Positions 23,121 to 35,455 of a stretch of 64,000 nucleotides of DNA are shown here, in pieces. Below the pieces are notes generated by a model, which had not been told where the DNA came from, did no database searches, and saw only the letters and a list, made by a program, of their open reading frames with translations. Origin of the DNA: Rhodamnia argentea. Lineage: Eukaryota > Streptophyta > Magnoliopsida > Myrtales > Myrtaceae. The stretch is taken from NCBI RefSeq assembly GCF_020921035.1, contig NC_063151.1:34726934-34790933 (forward strand). Direction: 5' to 3'. A program made the translations under genes and the position numbers. Position 1 is the stretch's first letter. Each line of letters begins with the position of its first letter.

Positions 23121-24049
23121 TTTTAATCGAGCATGTAGCATTGCAATTTGGATTAAATCTTGTCTGATCCAACTTCATAGGTGGGTTGTTACGGCCATGT
23201 AGATAGGACTTTAATTTGTTTCATAAAAGAAAAGACCCAAAAAAAAAATAATTACATTAGGACTACATCTAGTTTGCATCTCGGCGATTGTCTCTCTTCG
23301 CTTATGTCCGTAATGCCATGACAGTCGATCTGAACCATTTATAGGCTCCGTTTGTTCCAATCGAAAAATAATTGATTTGGAAAATATTTTTCAAAAAATA
23401 ATCACGCCGACAAAAATGTATGAACAAAAAATATTTTTACCGTCTATGCAATGTTTAGACACAAATCCTTGTCGGTAATATTTTCATTGACTAATTATTT
23501 CAAAAGATACATTTGTTCATCCTTAGGAGTCGGGTAATTTCCTCTCGCTCATTTGGTACTTGTAGATTCAATGGTATAAGAAGGGGGACGCTTTTAATTA
23601 CTAGTTAATAGTTAACAAAGCCAAACCTTTTTTTTTTATCACAAAAATATTGCGGAGACGAGATTTGACCCTCTCCTTTGTTCTCAGTTACTCATCACAT
23701 GCAACCTAGATATTGAGCATATTTCTCATCTCTTCTCAAGAAACAAGTGGGCCGCGAAACAAATAGTGCTATAGTTTTGCAGATTCTGTGAGGTCATAGG
23801 AGGTTTATTAAGGTCAACGAAACGTTATGAACATTTTCATTATCATGATGGATGTTTAGAAGTTAAATATTAGAGGATCCGTCTCTTTTCCCCTCTGATA
23901 ATTTTAGGATCAAAGGACCTTCTTCCTTAATTAATTGACTTAATCATGGACCGATGAGGCCCAAACACACAAATATCCATGAATTCAAAGCCCCAATCAG
24001 ACCGACTTGGACGAGCAATATCTTTATAGGCCCAAGCCCGTCCCTATAG
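23121..24049. other. Intergenic with one small inverted-repeat element
   Basis: A MITE-like element at about 23345-23525 has ends 'ggctccgtttgttccaatcg' and, reversed, a 'gatgaacaaatgtatcttt'-type end. Its arms contain 'aaaatatttttcaaaaaata' and 'gtcggtaatattttcattga'. No gene is seen. Confidence 0.5.
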
Positions 24050-24330
24050 GCCCACTTGGGACCCATCCAGGCCACTGCGTAAAGCTCGCACGCGCGCACA
24101 TTACTTCACGTGACGTAGGGTTACGTGCTGCACAAAGTTCTCGACAAGAAACAGCGATAGATCCAGCCATCTATATTAACACTAATCTGACCAAAAAAAT
24201 AATTTATTAACACTAATCTTACATGTGGGCCACTCATAGTGTAGACTCCCGCTCTTACAACCCAATCAAAAAGTGACCCTATCCCTCACGCTAATTCCAA
24301 AAAATGCATATCAAACTCTCTGCGTCATTA
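24050..24330 (+). repeat. Partial copy of the F-box unit tail
   Basis: The sequence 'actgcgtaaagctcgcacgc', 'gcgatagatccagccatcta', 'ggccactcat' and 'tgaccctatcc' matches 28970-29125 and 34490-34630, where the same phrases follow the F-box relics. No coding sequence is attached. Confidence 0.7.
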
Positions 24331-24754
24331 CTTCAGTAGAGTAAAATTGAATGATTTGAAAAATATCTTAAAGATAATTATTTATATTGTTCGAAATAAT
24401 TATTCAATAATTTTTATTATTATCAACAATTTATATTTAAACTCAGATGAAGAAATACTTTTGCTTTTTTTTCATTTCCTATGCATCGAAGAAATGACTT
24501 TTGGCTATAGATCTATCATTTTCATTAGTAATTAACCTAACAAGAATAGATACTACAAGAAAAAAGCCTGACAAGAAAAGTGCAACGTCTAAAGCATAAT
24601 CTTATTATCATTATTTTTGCAACGGAATTAAGTTGCAAGAGGTTGCGATGTCTAGTACATTTGAACGCGTACTTCTTCCAGCAAGACTTTGCCAGAGGAT
24701 CGAGATTCGATTGTGTATCTACTAATACTTGCAAAGTAAGACACAGTTTATTTT
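24331..24754. other. Intergenic, no gene recognised
   Basis: AT-rich; nothing structured is visible. Confidence 0.4.
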
Positions 24755-25410
24755 GCGAAAAATGTAATTTTTTTTAAAATATTTTCGAGAAATAAAATGA
24801 AATATAATTTTCAGTGTTTGATTGAGACCTGAAAATGAACTAAAAAATATTTTCTATCTCTTGGTAAGGAAAATCTAATTTGATTTGTCGCGTCGTCAAC
24901 GGGCTGGGAATTGTTAATGTGGACGTCAACCGTCTTACGTGGTACGACTAGCGCTAACATGATCAATTCCTATAAATTTGAAAATAAAATTGAGTTTTCC
25001 AATAACCTTTTGTTTTTATTTTCTTTCTTTTTCGTTTCCATCTTCCTCCACCCGCAATCGGCCGGTGGAGGTCAAAAGCGATCTCAAGCTCACCAACCCA
25101 CATTTGTGGCCAGTCGTTGGCCATACAAGTAGCAAGCGACCGACGGAGGAAGAAGGAAAAAAATAGAAAAAAGAAGGATAAAGATAACTAAAAAGAAAAA
25201 GAATATGAAGTAGTGCAGAGAAGACAGACGAGGGAAAGCAATTTCTCTTTTGAAAAGAGGAAATCATTTTTTCTACTTTTGAATGCATTTTTTTTCTTTC
25301 GTGGAATCTATTTTTTTTTTACTAGTTTTTTTTATGCGAACCAAATGCCGAAAATTTCGAAAAAAAATTCCCTAAAAGTTATTTTTAGTGAAACAAATGG
25401 AGTCTAATTC
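24755..25410. mobile_element. Non-autonomous inverted-repeat element, second family
   Basis: Begins with 'ttgcgaaaaatgtaat' and 'gtttgattgagacctgaaaa', has a GC-richer centre ('ggccggtggaggtcaaaagc'), and ends with 'gcgaaccaaatgccgaaaat' and 'gaaacaaatggagtct'. The same layout occurs at 40934-41652. Its right end abuts the start of F-box block B. Confidence 0.6.
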
Positions 25411-25948
25411 GATCGACACTCAATCAGTGGCGTGTAGACACAAGAGAAACTAGTGTCAAATTTAAAAATCTAGTTATAAAAGAGAAAAGCAAACTTGCAT
25501 CCATCAATTCTTTGGTAACTTCTTCAATCTCGTCATTGGCGTTACTTTCACTTACGACGATTGGTTGGTATGGCGCTTCTAGAAACTCAAGATTTTCCTC
25601 CTATCCCTCATATCCAACAGCAAAACGAGGTCCTTATCCCCAATCTGCTCCATGATGTTTGATGAGCCACTCATTTATTCCATTCCAAATTCCTCCCACT
25701 AGCCATATGCGGAATTATTACCAGCGTGGTCTTTAACCCTAAATAGAATCCTGCTAGGATTCAATTAGATATAAGCATATAAAATCTCTATGAATAGACA
25801 TAATACAATTCACTCTGGAATCATCATTCGAGTTTCAAGTAGTTTCATCTGCCACGGTCACTCCAATAAATTTCAGCGTATTTCCTTGGCTTCTTCCTTG
25901 TACAATCGAAGTTCAAAAGATTAAAAAAAACCCAATTTTCTCACAACG

Positions 25949-27075
25949 GTGGAGATTGAAGCCTTCAATGTTCTCCCTAATCATATGATGGTGGAGATTC
26001 TTGCCGGGTTTGCCACCAAATCTAAGGATGATTTCTTCAATGTAAGAATAAAGTACCAATTTAATCTTCCTCTTCAAAAAGTACTCTCTAGTAGGTGATT
26101 GATTGATTAAAGGTTTGATGATTGTTGATAATCTAAAAAAACCTTAGGCTAATTAAGTTTCCTTTGACGATCGGCCACTAATTGATTTTCTCCAGCTCCA
26201 TGAAAGCTTACTTTCTCGCTAGATATATGTTTAAATTTTTATTTTAATGTATAATCAACCTTCTTCACTATTAACAATCCGATAACCAAAAAGTGTATAT
26301 GCTTTTTAAGAGATGAAACATTTTCTAAAGATAATTCTCTTTCACCAATAGGAAGCTAGATAAATATTAGTAGGTAGATCAGAAATCTTATTCTTGTCAA
26401 TATTTAGTCCGTTGCAAGATCTTTAATATATTAGTTGAAGAAGACTACTTATATCCATAACTATCACTCGACAAAATTTCAAGTATAGTGTGGTGGCATC
26501 CCGAAGAAGGCAATGACTTCATTCAAAAGTGCATCAAATGCGATAAATTGGATGCTATATACGCAAGGACTGGTACTTATTTAATTACATGATTTGTCTC
26601 TTTAATTTATTCTCTGTAATTTCATTCAAAGCTAGAAATTGACCATAAAAAATTTGCATGTGTTATAGTATAAGTATGTAAGACCAGTGAAGGTGAACCT
26701 ATGAATGGAGTTACCATAGAGGGCTGTGCAAATTGGGCACCTTGCAACTTTCCTATGTCGTCGGGCTCCTTCTCGTCGGCGAGAGTGGTGAGTTATTGAA
26801 GGAAGGAGTTCTATGTTGAGACAAGTCTATGCGTGCTGGTGAGCGGTGGAATGCTACAAGAATATCCCGGCGTCATGCGGGACATGTGGTGGAACAACGC
26901 AGCAAGCTTTAGATAAGACTCTGCTCGCTATGAATGCCGGATGCAAAACCAGCATTGCAAGAGGAGAGGATGGGTGCGTAACATTGACCATTACAACGAT
27001 AGTGAATGCGAAAAATGCATTTGTCGAGCGGAGACAGAGATCATCTACAAGTATTGCAGAAGCCCATGATCATGA
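25949..27075 (+). pseudogene. Broken F-box gene (At2g35280-like family), copy B
   Basis: Exon-like segments: 25949-26095 (F-box: EAFNVLPNHMMVEILAGFA), about 26487-26572 (VWWHPEEGNDFIQKCIKC) and 26669-27075 (a Cys-rich C-terminal segment with CRMQNQHCKRRGWV). The order F-box, helical repeat-like segment, Cys-rich tail fits plant F-box proteins of the At2g35280 type, which present substrates to SCF ubiquitin ligases. Copy C has ATG at the start; here the same codon is GTG (25949-25951). The last exon has stops in the homologous frame (for example after VVSY and after SFR). It is therefore not expected to yield a full protein. The family call rests on motif recall. Confidence 0.75.
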
Positions 27076-27119
27076 GCTATTTATTTTATCAACCCAACCT
27101 AGTTTCACAAGGTGAAAAC

Positions 27120-29125
27120 AATGAATAAGCGAAGAGGGCAAAGAGACAATAGCCATATTGTTGTAATTGGTGATGCAGCAAAAGCAGATTATAACTTTCC
27201 AATTAAATCGGGAACTATAGAAATCGACAGAGAAATAAAAAGAGGAAAAATAAAAAACACAAGAAATTTACGTGGTTCAGTCCTAACATCACAATTTACG
27301 TCCATGGAAAGAGCCACCAAATAGTCCACTAATAAATCGGAGATAGAGTTATAATCATTCACGCTCAAATGCTTATCAATCCTAGTTTATATCCAATACC
27401 CACAGGCTACATTTGGTATGCTAAATAAAAGTTGGATATTGATTTTTAATCCCGTATTTGATTCCAGCCCAAGATAGTATAAAGTATTCGGATATAAGGG
27501 GATATAGCCCGGATAAAAATATCTCATTGAGAAGATGAGATAAATGTGCATATGATTTCTTATATCCATGACATAAAAGTTGCTTTCATCGAATAACAAA
27601 CTTCTCAAGTTAAAAAAAATATTTGGATTTTACAAGAATATTCAAAATAACAAAAAAAAATAAAGGCCAATTTTTATTTTTTATTTATTTATATTTTTAT
27701 GTATATATTTATTTTTTTACATATATTAGCTATATTAGTATAGCTTATTATTTAATTGAATTTTTATTAGGGAATCCTAAAGGGAACCAATAAAAAAAAA
27801 GAGGGGAAAAATAATTAAAAATAAGTAAACAAAAATGAAGTGAATAGAATCCAAATTTTAAATTAAAAATTCAATCTTGAAATAGATCTTTATAATTCAC
27901 TCCATCTCCTTTTTATCTGTATCTTTGGTTTATATTGAAGTTGCACGACTCCTCCATAGTTTTCTGTTCACAGCAAGCTTCCACAAAAATAACAAGAGAG
28001 TCCGAGTTCATTCTCCTTTATAACTCTTCATTTCCCATCAAAAGTCTATGAAAGCAGCAAATGAGTCGAAACTCACGTTTTTCGTAACATTGTATTTCAT
28101 GTTGAAGTTTTTCATAAAAATGGCGAGCGAGTCAAATCACTATACTTTTCAAAATTGCGAAGATAGATAATCATATTTTCTCTCTTTGCTAGATTTGGCG
28201 TTTACTGGCTGATTAACGATTTCGTCTACATTTCTTGTCATTGTTGAACCTATTGCAACGCTATAATGAGCTCTTTTTCTATTTAAGATGTAGATCATAC
28301 AATAATTATGAATTGATTGATGGAGGTTATCTATGTTTGTGCATTTGTAGTTTCTTTAGCAATAATGAAACATGATAGATTTTTACCATCTATGTTTGTT
28401 ATCTTACATGGATATATCGTTCATACGAAATAATGAAAATATGAAAGTATCTGAATTTATTGTTGTGGTTCACCAAACAGTGAATATGATATAGCAAAAC
28501 TCAAGCATATTCGGTCATATCCTACCTCAAAATTCAGACGGCAAAACGCAACCACAATATTTAAATAACTCACTCAACTTAATGAACTCGATTCTACGCA
28601 CAAATCTCTCCGATAACAAGTACTTCGAGGCTCAACATCTCACCCCCAAACCGACCCGACCCTTCTATTAATCGGGGATATTAACTATTGAACGGTTGTT
28701 TTGCACCCGCCAACACGTGACATGCTCCCAAAGCCCAAGCCCTAAACCGGGGGGTGGAGGCCTTGTGGAAATAGCCTCCGAAATGAAGCAAAATCAAATA
28801 GAAACACGGGCCGCATGGTACCCAAGTCCGCCTGAAGGTGATCTGATCAAGTTGGGAAAAGGCCAACTACCTTGTCTTCTTCTTCACTGCCCACGAAACT
28901 TGAAAAACCAAACACACTCGACAAGGCAATAATAAGCGAATACTACGTTGACATCACCCACTGCATGAAGACTAAAGCTCGCACGCGCGCACGTTGCGTC
29001 ACGTTATGTAGAGTTAGGTGACCGCCGTGTGAAGTCCTCCACAAAAAATAACGATAGATCCAACAGATCCAGCCGTCTAGTACATCTCTATGTTAACCCT
29101 AGTCTTACACGTGGACCACTTGAAG
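27120..29125. other. F-box unit B downstream flank, no gene
   Basis: Holds a MITE-like segment at about 27400-27610 and AT-rich spacer. Short open frames here are not conserved in copy C. Confidence 0.5.
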
Positions 29126-30310
29126 GATACTTAATCCTTGTTTCTAAACGAAACACATGCGGAAAATCTTACTATAACATGCCCAATGAATCACTAATTT
29201 GTATCAACGATCCGAGTACGATCACACGTGGGGAATGTACCCGCTATCCACAGATTAAGAGCCTTCGTCAAATGGCCTTGCGAGAATAAGTCGTCTAAAC
29301 AAGTGCGAGGGAAGTACGAAGGAGATTGTTCTTGAGAGCATTTTGGAGGGAGGCCAAACTGACGTTCAAAGAAAATTAACATACTTTTTTATTCTTTTAT
29401 GTTATCTATAATTCAAAAAGGATAACTGATTATTTAGAAACTTTCGATAATCACCTTTAGTAACCTCCCTTTGGTAAACCGCCTTTCGGTAACCACTCTC
29501 CGGTAACCGCCATTCGATTTTAGCCCATTATGGGCGAATCAATTAATTCTAATCAATTGATTCCAACATCTCCCACTCGCACATACACAATACCCTCTTC
29601 TCTTCAAGTTTCATATCGGCAAATAATCCATGCGACCAGCATAAATTGAGAGCTTATTGCCATACATCCATTGAGAGCATATAGCATCTCAAAAATGGAC
29701 ATAATTAATAGTAGATTTTCATATGTTGTACCCTATATCGATCAGTCACATTTATATCTATCTCAATCTCTTTGAAGTATGATACGTTGTATTCACAATT
29801 ATGATCACACAAAATAATAATAATTGACCGATCTGTGAATACACAACTATCATGTGACTCATAGGAAAAAAATGAAGCTCGTTTCGCCTTTCGAATGAGC
29901 TCAAACCGACACTTTCTTCTTGGGCGCGCGCTAGAGGGACAAGAGAGAGAGTTTCGGGATGGGGGTGTATCCACGAAGGGGGTGGGGAAAAAATGAAAGA
30001 GAGAGAAAGAAGAGGGTTATATATGGGGCTTAAGGGAGGGTCGGTCGAAGGGGGCCTGAGTGGCGTTCCATTCGCGCTAAATTTCCAAGACAAACTCAAC
30101 CGAATCAAAACTCATGCTCGTGTTATTGTCCAAAACTCATCACAGAACATTAAGTCTCGAATTCACACTTCACTTATCCGCACCCGAAATTGACTATTCC
30201 ACTCATTAAATTAATCGGAAAAAATTCAGGCTGTCATAGATCGAGGTTCGATTGGACGTTATCATCGACCTCAGGATCATTGCATGCGTCTTCTAATACT
30301 TGCAATAAGT
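29126..30310. other. Spacer between F-box units B and C
   Basis: No gene recognised. A run of short imperfect repeats of about 18 bp ('cctttcggtaaccactctcc' type) lies at 29450-29512. A pyrimidine- and purine-biased stretch is found at 29930-30060. Confidence 0.45.
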
Positions 30311-30695
30311 TGATTGTCACTCAATCAGTGACGTATAGACGCAAGAGAAATTCGTGTTAAATTTAAAAATCTAATTATAAAAAAGAAAAAGGGAAAAGCA
30401 AACTTATATCCACAATTCTTCGGGGGCTTCTTGAATCTCGTCATTCGCATTACTTTCATTTACTACGATTGGTTAGTAGGCGCTTCTAGATACTCAAGAT
30501 TTTCCTCATGTCCCTCATGTCCGATAGCAAAACGACGACCTCATCCTCCATCTGCTCCATGATGTTTGATGAGCCACTCAGTTGTTTCATTCCAAATTCT
30601 GAGACTTGTTTTTTAGAAAGCTGCTTTCTCAAGTTGAATTAGGGGAGATCGATTGTATTGCATCAACCGATTATCACCACTTATTCATAGAGTAA

Positions 30696-30950
30696 GACAG
30701 GAAATGCATACGAAATTAGTTATTCCTCCCAATAGTTGATGTATAAGGAGGACGACCAGAAGACAGGAAATAGTCTGGAATTAGTTGTCCCTCCCAATGG
30801 CCGATTAATAAGGAAGACAACATAAAGACAAAAAATACAGAATTATTTCTATCGTAGAAGACGTAATACGTGCGGAATTAGTTGTCCCTCTCAATAACCG
30901 AATAAAAAGGAGGATGACACGAAGACAGAAAAGACGGAATTATTTCCAAT
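30696..30950. repeat. Minisatellite of about 66-bp units
   Basis: Units start at 30696, 30762, 30827 (enlarged to 97 bp) and 30924 (partial). Each has a 'gacaggaaa'-like start, then 'gaattagttgtccctcccaa' and 'aataaggaggacgac'. Copy B retains only a collapsed trace near 25690. Confidence 0.85.
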
Positions 30951-31194
30951 GTGGTCTTTAACCCTAAATAGAATCCTACTAGGATTCAGTTAGACATAAG
31001 CATATAAAATTTCTATAAATAGACATAATACAATTCACTCTTCAATCATCACTCAAGTTTCAAGTTGTTTCATTTACTTTGATCACTCTAAGAAATTTCA
31101 GCTTATTTCCTTGGCTTCTTCATTGTACAATCGAAGACCAAAAGATTGAAGAAACCCCCCCAAAATCACGCCCGCATCACTGTTATCGAAAGCT

Positions 31195-32245
31195 ATGGAG
31201 ATTGAAGCCTTCAATGTTCTTCCTAATTTTATGATGGTGCAGATTCTTGCTCGGGTCGCCACCAACTCCATGGACGATTTCTTCAATGCGAGAATAAGAT
31301 TTCAATTTAATATTTCCCTTCAAAAAAAGTAATCTTTAGCAGGTGATTGATTGATTAAAGGATTGACGATTGTAGAGAATTAAAAAAACTGGGACTAATT
31401 AAGTTTCTTTTGATAATTGGGCACTAATTAGTTTTCTCCAGTTCCAAAAAGTAGATATGGTTTTTAATAGATGAAACATTTTCTAAAAATAATTCTTTTT
31501 CACCATTGGGAAGCTAGATAAATATTAGTAGGTATATCATGAAATCTTGTTCTCATCAATATTTGGTCCCTGCGGTTGCAAGATCTTTAATAAATTAGCT
31601 AAAGAAGACTACTTATATTGATAACTATCAATTGACAAAATTTCAAAGATATTGTGGTGGCATCCCGAAGAAGGCAATGCCTTCGTTGAAAAGTGCATCA
31701 AATGCGATAATTTGGAGGCTATAGACACAAAGACTAGTACGTATTTAATTACATGATTTTTCTTTCTAATTTATTCCCTATAATTTCGTTCAAAGCTAGA
31801 AATTGACCATAAAAAAATTGCGTATGTTGCAGTATAAGTATGTAAGTCTAGTGAAGGCGGGCCTACGAATGGGGCTATCGAAGAGGGCTGCGCGAATCGG
31901 GCACCTTGGAGCTTATTATGTTGCCAAGCTCCTTCTCATCGCCAAGAGTGGCGAGTTCTTGAAGGGAGGAGTTCTATTGTTGAGACAAGTCCATGCGAGT
32001 AGGCAAGTGGTAGAATGTCGCAAGAAGTATCTCGACGTTGTGTGCGACATGTGTTGGCACAACGCAACAACCTTTAGAAAAGACCTTGCTCGCTATGACT
32101 GCCGGATGCAAAGAAAGCACTGCAAGAGGAGAGGACGGGTGCGCGACATCAACCATTACAACGACATTGAATGCTAACAATGCATTTGTCAACCGGAGAC
32201 AGAGATCCTCTAAAAGTATTGCAGAAGCCTGTGATAATGAGTGAT
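31195..32245 (+). pseudogene. Nearly intact but broken F-box gene, copy C
   Basis: The first segment starts at ATG 31195 (MEIEAFNVLPNFMMVQILAR, an F-box) but runs to a stop after LQKK (about 31332). A second segment at about 31649-31736 gives WWHPEEGNAFVEKCIKC. The last segment opens after an AG at 31831-31832 and reads through SLVKAGLRMGLSKRAARIGH, VECRKKYLDVVC and CRMQRKHCKRRGR to a TAA at 32175-32177. Copy B still has a sense codon there and continues with CEKCICRAETEI, so the Cys-rich tail is cut. Known F-box proteins of this type recruit targets to SCF complexes. I treat it as a recent pseudogene, but a shortened product cannot be excluded. Confidence 0.7.
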
Positions 32246-32259
32246 TTATTTTGTCAATC

Positions 32260-34012
32260 CGACCTAGTTTCACAGGGTGAAAACAAAGAATAAGTGGAGA
32301 GGGCAGAGAGACAATAGCCATATTGGTGTAATTGGTGACACAGTAGAAGCAAATTGTAACTTTGCATTTAAATCCGGAGCTATAGAAATCGACAGATAAA
32401 TAAAAACAGGAACGATAAAAGGACACTAGAAATTTACATGGTTTTGTCCAAACATCGAAATTTACGTCCATGGGAAGACTTAACAAATAGTTCACTAATA
32501 AATCGAAGAATTACAGAGTTATAATCACTCACGCTCAAATGCTTCCTAGCCCTAGTTTATATCCAATACTCACAGGCCACATTTGGTAGCCTAAATAAAA
32601 GTTGGGATATGATAATTTATCTTATTTCATACTTGGTTCCTTCCCGGATAAAGTCGGATATATGGGGATATAGCCCAAATAAAAATATCTCATTGAGAAT
32701 GTGGAATAAAGGTGGATAGGATTTATTATATTCGTGACATAAAAGCTGTTTTTATTGAATAACAAACTTCTTAAGTTAAAAAAAATTAAAATGATAATAA
32801 AAACGTAAAATAATATTTGGATTCAAATATATACAAGAAAATTCAAAATAAAAAAATGGACAATTTTCATTTGAATTTTTTTCATTCTAATATATTATAT
32901 ATTCTCAGCATCTATAATTATTACATATTTTAGGTATATTAGTATAGCTTATTAATTAATAAAATTTTACTAAGGAATGAAGAAGGGAACTGAAAGAAAA
33001 AAAAAGAGAGGAAATAGTTTAAAATAAGAAAATGAAAATGAAGTGAAAAGAATCCTGATTTAAAGTGAATTCACTTGAAATGGATCTTTCCAATTCACTC
33101 CTCTTTCTTCTCCATTTCACGACTCCTCCATAGTTCTTTGTTCACAACAAAGCTCCAAGAAAATAATGAGAAAGTTGAAGTTCATTCTCCTTGCAACTCT
33201 CCGATTCACATCAAGAGTCCACCAAAGCAGCAAAAGAGTCAAAACTCACCTTTTCAGTAGCTCTGTATTTCATGTTGATTTTTTTCACAAAAATGGCGAG
33301 AGAGTCAAATCACTATACTCAACGGTGTCGTTTACATTTCTTGTTATTGTTGAACCTATGGCGGTGGAATGCTGCAATGAGCTCTTTTCCTATTTAACAT
33401 CTAGATTGTACAAGAAATATTAATTGATTGATGGAGGTCATCTATGTTTGTGCATTTGTAGTTTCTTTAGCACCGGATCCTAAAATATTCTCACCATCTT
33501 TGTTTGTTATTTTACATGGGATATGTCATTCATACAAAACAATGGACATAATATAAACCTATTTGATTTTATTGATGTGATTTACCAAACGGTGGATGTG
33601 ATATAACAAAATCCCTATACTTTTATCTTATCATATACAAACGCTAAACTCGGTGAACTTGATTCTACGCACAAATCTCTCCAAGAACAAGGACTTCGAG
33701 GCTCAATATCCCGACCCGACCCTTGTATCGATCGGGAATATTAACTATTGAACGGTTGTTTTGTATCCGCCGACACGTGATCTGCTCCCAAAGCCGGAGC
33801 CCTGAATTCGGGTTCGATGCCTTGTGGAAATAGGCTCCAAGTGCACCTGAAGGTGGGCAACTTGGGAAAAGACCAGCCGCCTTGACTAAATCGCTACCCA
33901 CGAAACTGAAAAACAAAAACCACTCGACAAGGCAATAATAAGAGCAAATATCGCGTTGACATCACCCACTGCATAAAGCTCGCACGCGCTCATGTTACTT
34001 CACGTTATGTTG
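32260..34012. other. F-box unit C downstream flank, no gene
   Basis: Collinear with 27080-29010. Open frames on either strand (for example minus 31974-32495) are shadows of the F-box relic or spacer. Confidence 0.5.
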
Positions 34013-34479
34013 TGAGGAAAATATACACTCCATTCATTGAGCGACATGTGTTCGGTCGCATTTCAGATTTTCCACATATCCCTTTCTCTCTCACCTTGTT
34101 TCTTCCAGAAACACCCCCACCTTCTCTCTCCTCTGTTACTCTTCTCCGTCTCCCTTCAACACCCCTCCCATCCAGAGGATTGGAAATTTAGAGACTGGGT
34201 AAGTGCTTGGACGCCTCACATCCAGAGGATTAGAAATTTAGAAACTGGGTAAGTGCTCGGAAAAAGAGGCTATGGTGATGATGATGCTGTTGACATATAT
34301 GTGAAATCGCGTCAGCGTCGACACCAATGGGGGCGTTTGTGGAAGATAGAATATGAGTGAGAAAGGGATCGGTGGAAAATATGAAATTGCCCCCGCCCCC
34401 CAAAAAATGGACACGTGTCGATCAATTAATGGAGTGTTATTTTGCTAACTTGAAATATCTCATGTACCCCATATTTTCC
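34013..34479. mobile_element. MITE-like insertion present only in copy C
   Basis: It splits a sequence that is continuous in copy B (29001-29020, 'acgttatgtagagttaggtg'). The 5-mer TGTTG lies on both sides (34008-34012 and 34480-34484). Ends are 'tgaggaaaata' and 'tattttcc'. A longer subterminal match joins 'acactccattcattgagcga' with the reverse complement of the segment near 34410-34435. It holds a CT-rich stretch and a 50-bp tandem duplication ('catccagaggat' at 34169 and 34219), each unit ending in CTGGGTAAGTGCT. Confidence 0.75.
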
Positions 34480-34945
34480 TGTTGAGTTAGGTGACTGCCG
34501 AGCGAAGTCCTCCGCAAGAAAAGAAATAGCGGTAGATCCAACAGCTCCGGCCATCTACTGCATCTCTATGTGAACGCTAGCCTTACACTTAGGACCACTC
34601 ATATCGTAATGACCCTATCCCCCTCACCCCGATAACAAAATTCCTACCAAGTAAAGACTTCATTTATCGCACACAAAAATTAAACAATTTAAGAAATATT
34701 TTTTTTTTTTAAAATAACTTGTCTCGCTCGAAATAATTGGTATTTCAAAATATTCATACTTCGCAATCCGAATGAATATGCAGTTCACTAATTTATGATT
34801 GATTCTCGAAAGAAAAATTTTCCTTGAAATGCAACACAATTGATGGAAGTCCACAAAAAAAAAAAAGAGATATAATAAGAGGTGTCGTACAGAGAACAAA
34901 AGGCACGTCCTTTCCTCATACTCTAGAACTGGTCCCCGAGTTTTG

Positions 34946-35455
34946 CCATGATGTCTAGAAATCCTCCATTGTTAACGCGGTTTCGGTTAATCTTATAGAG
35001 CGATCTTCACACATTTAGGTACCCAAAAAGGCAAATTAGGGATGTTATTCAATGAGAAACCGTAAGGCATCAACAACTGAATTGTACTAGCGTTTAGAAA
35101 AAGAAACAAGAAAACGAGGTTTGCATCAACTTACTGTACTGTCCCGTGCTTGGACACGGAACGTAGAATGATAATTAGTTCCTACTAGCAGAGTGCAAAA
35201 CCAAAAGATCCTGGAAACCTATCTAAAAGATGAAGAAAGAAGAGCGCTGAATCAGATAAACCCTAACTCTATCTGTAAAACTAGTACCCCCCACCGCCAC
35301 CGCCACTTGCAGAAAAGAGCAGACAGCGAAGATCACGCACGATGGTCGAATCAATACCTAAAAAGAAGAAGAAGAAAAAAAGATGCGAAGAGATAGTGAG
35401 CACGTTACTGCTTAGGCTTTTGGCATGTACAAAGGTAGAGAGCCAACAGCGCCGG
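34946..35455. other. 3' flank of the CML gene
   Basis: Probably contains the CML 3' untranslated region, since that gene is read leftward. No other gene is seen. Confidence 0.4.

Larger units (their letters stand above)
25411..29125 (+). repeat. F-box unit, copy B
   Basis: Collinear with copy C at 30311-34605. Both contain about 0.5-0.9 kb upstream, the three-exon F-box relic, about 0.4 kb with a shared MITE-like segment ('ggatataaggggatatagcc' at about 27500; a matching segment in copy C near 32660), and a downstream block ending in 'cacgttatgt'. Copy B lacks the minisatellite and the 0.47-kb insertion found in C. Confidence 0.85.
30311..34945 (+). repeat. F-box unit, copy C
   Basis: Full copy of the unit, ending about 510 bp before the CML stop codon. 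It differs from B by a minisatellite (30696-30950) and a transposon-like insertion (34013-34479). Its last 230 bp match the end of block A2 near 3160-3382. Confidence 0.85.

Noticed and set aside
29430..30950. Possible CRISPR-like repeat arrays
   Set aside because: Repeats are imperfect, spacing is not CRISPR-like, and this is a plant nuclear genome; they are short repeats and a minisatellite.
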